Assembly: GCA_020058355.1 (NCBI GenBank)
Contig: JAGVEG010000019.1
Coordinates: 1 to 22,809, forward strand
Length of the DNA: 22,809 nt
Source: Candidatus Berkelbacteria bacterium
Lineage (GTDB): Bacteria; Patescibacteriota; UBA1384; CAILIB01
Direction of reading: 5' to 3'
In this document: in pieces, positions 22,561 to 22,809 of the stretch
Numbering within the stretch: the stretch's first letter is position 1
Layout: each line of letters opens with the position of its first letter
Translations under genes and position numbers: made by a program
The notes under the pieces: model-generated
Databases searched by the model: none
Seen by the model: only the letters and a program-made list of their open reading frames with translations
What the model was told of the DNA's origin: nothing

Positions 22561-22574
22561 GACGGATATCCGTC
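22561..22574 (+). promoter_or_regulatory. Perfect 14-bp palindrome (GACGGATATCCGTC) in the rpmE leader
   Basis: It lies a few bases after the predicted transcription start. As DNA it could be an operator for a dimeric regulator; as RNA it forms a 5-bp hairpin with a tetraloop at the mRNA 5' end. Autoregulation by L31 or a zinc-type regulator are possible readings, neither shown. Confidence 0.5.
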
Positions 22575-22608
22575 TGGAGCAGCGTCTAACCCGTTGTACC
22601 CATATATT

Positions 22609-22809
22609 ATGAAGGCAAACATTCACCCAAAGTACGAGACTGCAACATTTAGTTGCGCATGCGGTAACAGCTTCCTTGCTGGTAGCACCCTTGGTCAGGA
22701 CCTCCGTGTTGAAATCTGCAGCAACTGCCACCCACTCTACACTGGTAAGGCTAAGCTGATCGACACTGCAAACCGTATTGGTCGCTTCCAGGCGCGCCAG
22801 GCTGCCGCA
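22609..22809 (+). CDS. rpmE: 50S ribosomal protein L31, zinc-binding type (partial, C-terminus beyond window)
   Basis: L31 bridges the large and small subunits. The 67 codons in the window show the family start MKANIHPKY, then Cys16 and Cys18 in SCACGNSF, and [25 protein letters not shown], with the second CxxC pair. All four zinc-ligand cysteines are present, so this is the Zn-containing (C+) type. The frame is still open at the right edge, so the tail is missing. No Shine-Dalgarno lies near the ATG at 22609; the leader contains a 14-bp palindrome and an extended -10 after a strong terminator. Confidence 0.95.
   Translation, partial: MKANIHPKYETATFSCACGNSFLAGSTLGQDLRVEICSNCHPLYTGKAKLIDTANRIGRFQARQAAA

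Larger units (their letters stand above)
21635..22608. other. 974-nt gene-free region between rpsB and rpmE with three terminators
   Basis: No frame in this stretch has a convincing start, composition or family. It contains a divergent promoter zone (TATAAG on minus at 21670-21675, TATAAT on plus at 21721-21726) around a 45-nt block of 87% G+C (21676-21720). Three intrinsic terminators on the plus strand follow (22026-22046, 22254-22288, 22468-22512), with several hairpins before each. It most likely encodes non-coding RNAs and/or the rpmE leader. Recognisable tRNA, tmRNA, RNase P or SRP RNA signatures were not found by eye. Confidence 0.7.

Noticed and set aside
22417..22611. N-terminal extension of L31 starting at ATG 22417 (64 codons open and in frame)
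   Set aside because: The frame runs through a 13-bp terminator and a hairpin, the added residues resemble no ribosomal protein, and L31 proteins begin at the MK..IHP found at 22609. An open run of 64 codons is not very improbable by chance.
1..22809. CRISPR array, insertion sequence or prophage
   Set aside because: Apart from the 36-bp coding repeat at 1-99, no regularly spaced repeats, transposase, integrase or terminal inverted repeats were seen. The 1-99 array has no spacers and is in frame inside a gene.

Overview
The window reads as chromosomal DNA of a small-genome bacterium, most likely of the Candidatus Patescibacteria (CPR) radiation. This placement is an inference. It rests on a cut-down EF-Ts (160 aa), a UvrC that stops before its C-terminal HhH domain, an editing-free ProRS, a shortened rpsB-tsf/frr-rseP-proS gene string without its usual lipid and isoprenoid genes, and a very large Thr/Ser/Pro-rich surface protein. 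The genetic code is standard: UGA ends one gene and occurs inside none. UGA is nevertheless rare as a stop (1 of 22 complete genes; TAA 12, TAG 9).

Layout. 1-3202, minus strand: clpP followed at 10 nt by an 870-codon surface protein that runs off the left edge. 3283-6933, plus strand: a VKOR-like disulfide enzyme, a Rossmann oxidoreductase resembling acyl-ACP reductase, a GT-C (GT39-like) membrane glycosyltransferase and a small orphan. 6989-15xxx: minus-strand housekeeping genes (tig; uvrC-tpiA-pgk; frr-orf66-rseP-proS) interleaved with single plus-strand orphan genes (8306-9031, 12574-12915). Each orphan ends in a strong hairpin shared with the convergent housekeeping gene. 16156-20275, minus strand: lipoprotein, DrrAB-type ABC exporter, SPFH protein and pseudopilin. 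20367-21634, minus strand: rpsB-tsf. 21635-22608: 974 nt without a credible protein gene but with three successive intrinsic terminators and several long hairpins, probably structured RNA and/or leader RNA. 22609 to the right edge: rpmE (partial).

How the genes fit together. Translation and quality-control genes (rpsB, tsf, frr, proS, rpmE, tig, clpP), lower glycolysis (pgk, tpiA) and repair (uvrC) form the core. The cell-envelope set (surface protein, VKOR, glycosyltransferase, lipoprotein, pseudopilin, ABC exporter, SPFH, RseP) points to an active cell surface. The VKOR gene lies next to the clpP/surface-protein unit, whose outer part is cysteine-rich, which fits oxidative folding of that protein.

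Expression signals split into two classes. Six transcription units have a TAnnnT -10 hexamer exactly 6 nt before the start codon and no Shine-Dalgarno, which predicts leaderless mRNAs. The single orphan genes, the acyl-ACP-reductase-like gene, the lipoprotein gene and rpsB have ordinary Shine-Dalgarno sites. Several promoters share an extended -10 of the form TGCTAnnnT without a clear -35. The points most worth following are the unidentified RNA region before rpmE, the leaderless/extended -10 pattern, and the acyl-ACP-reductase-like enzyme.
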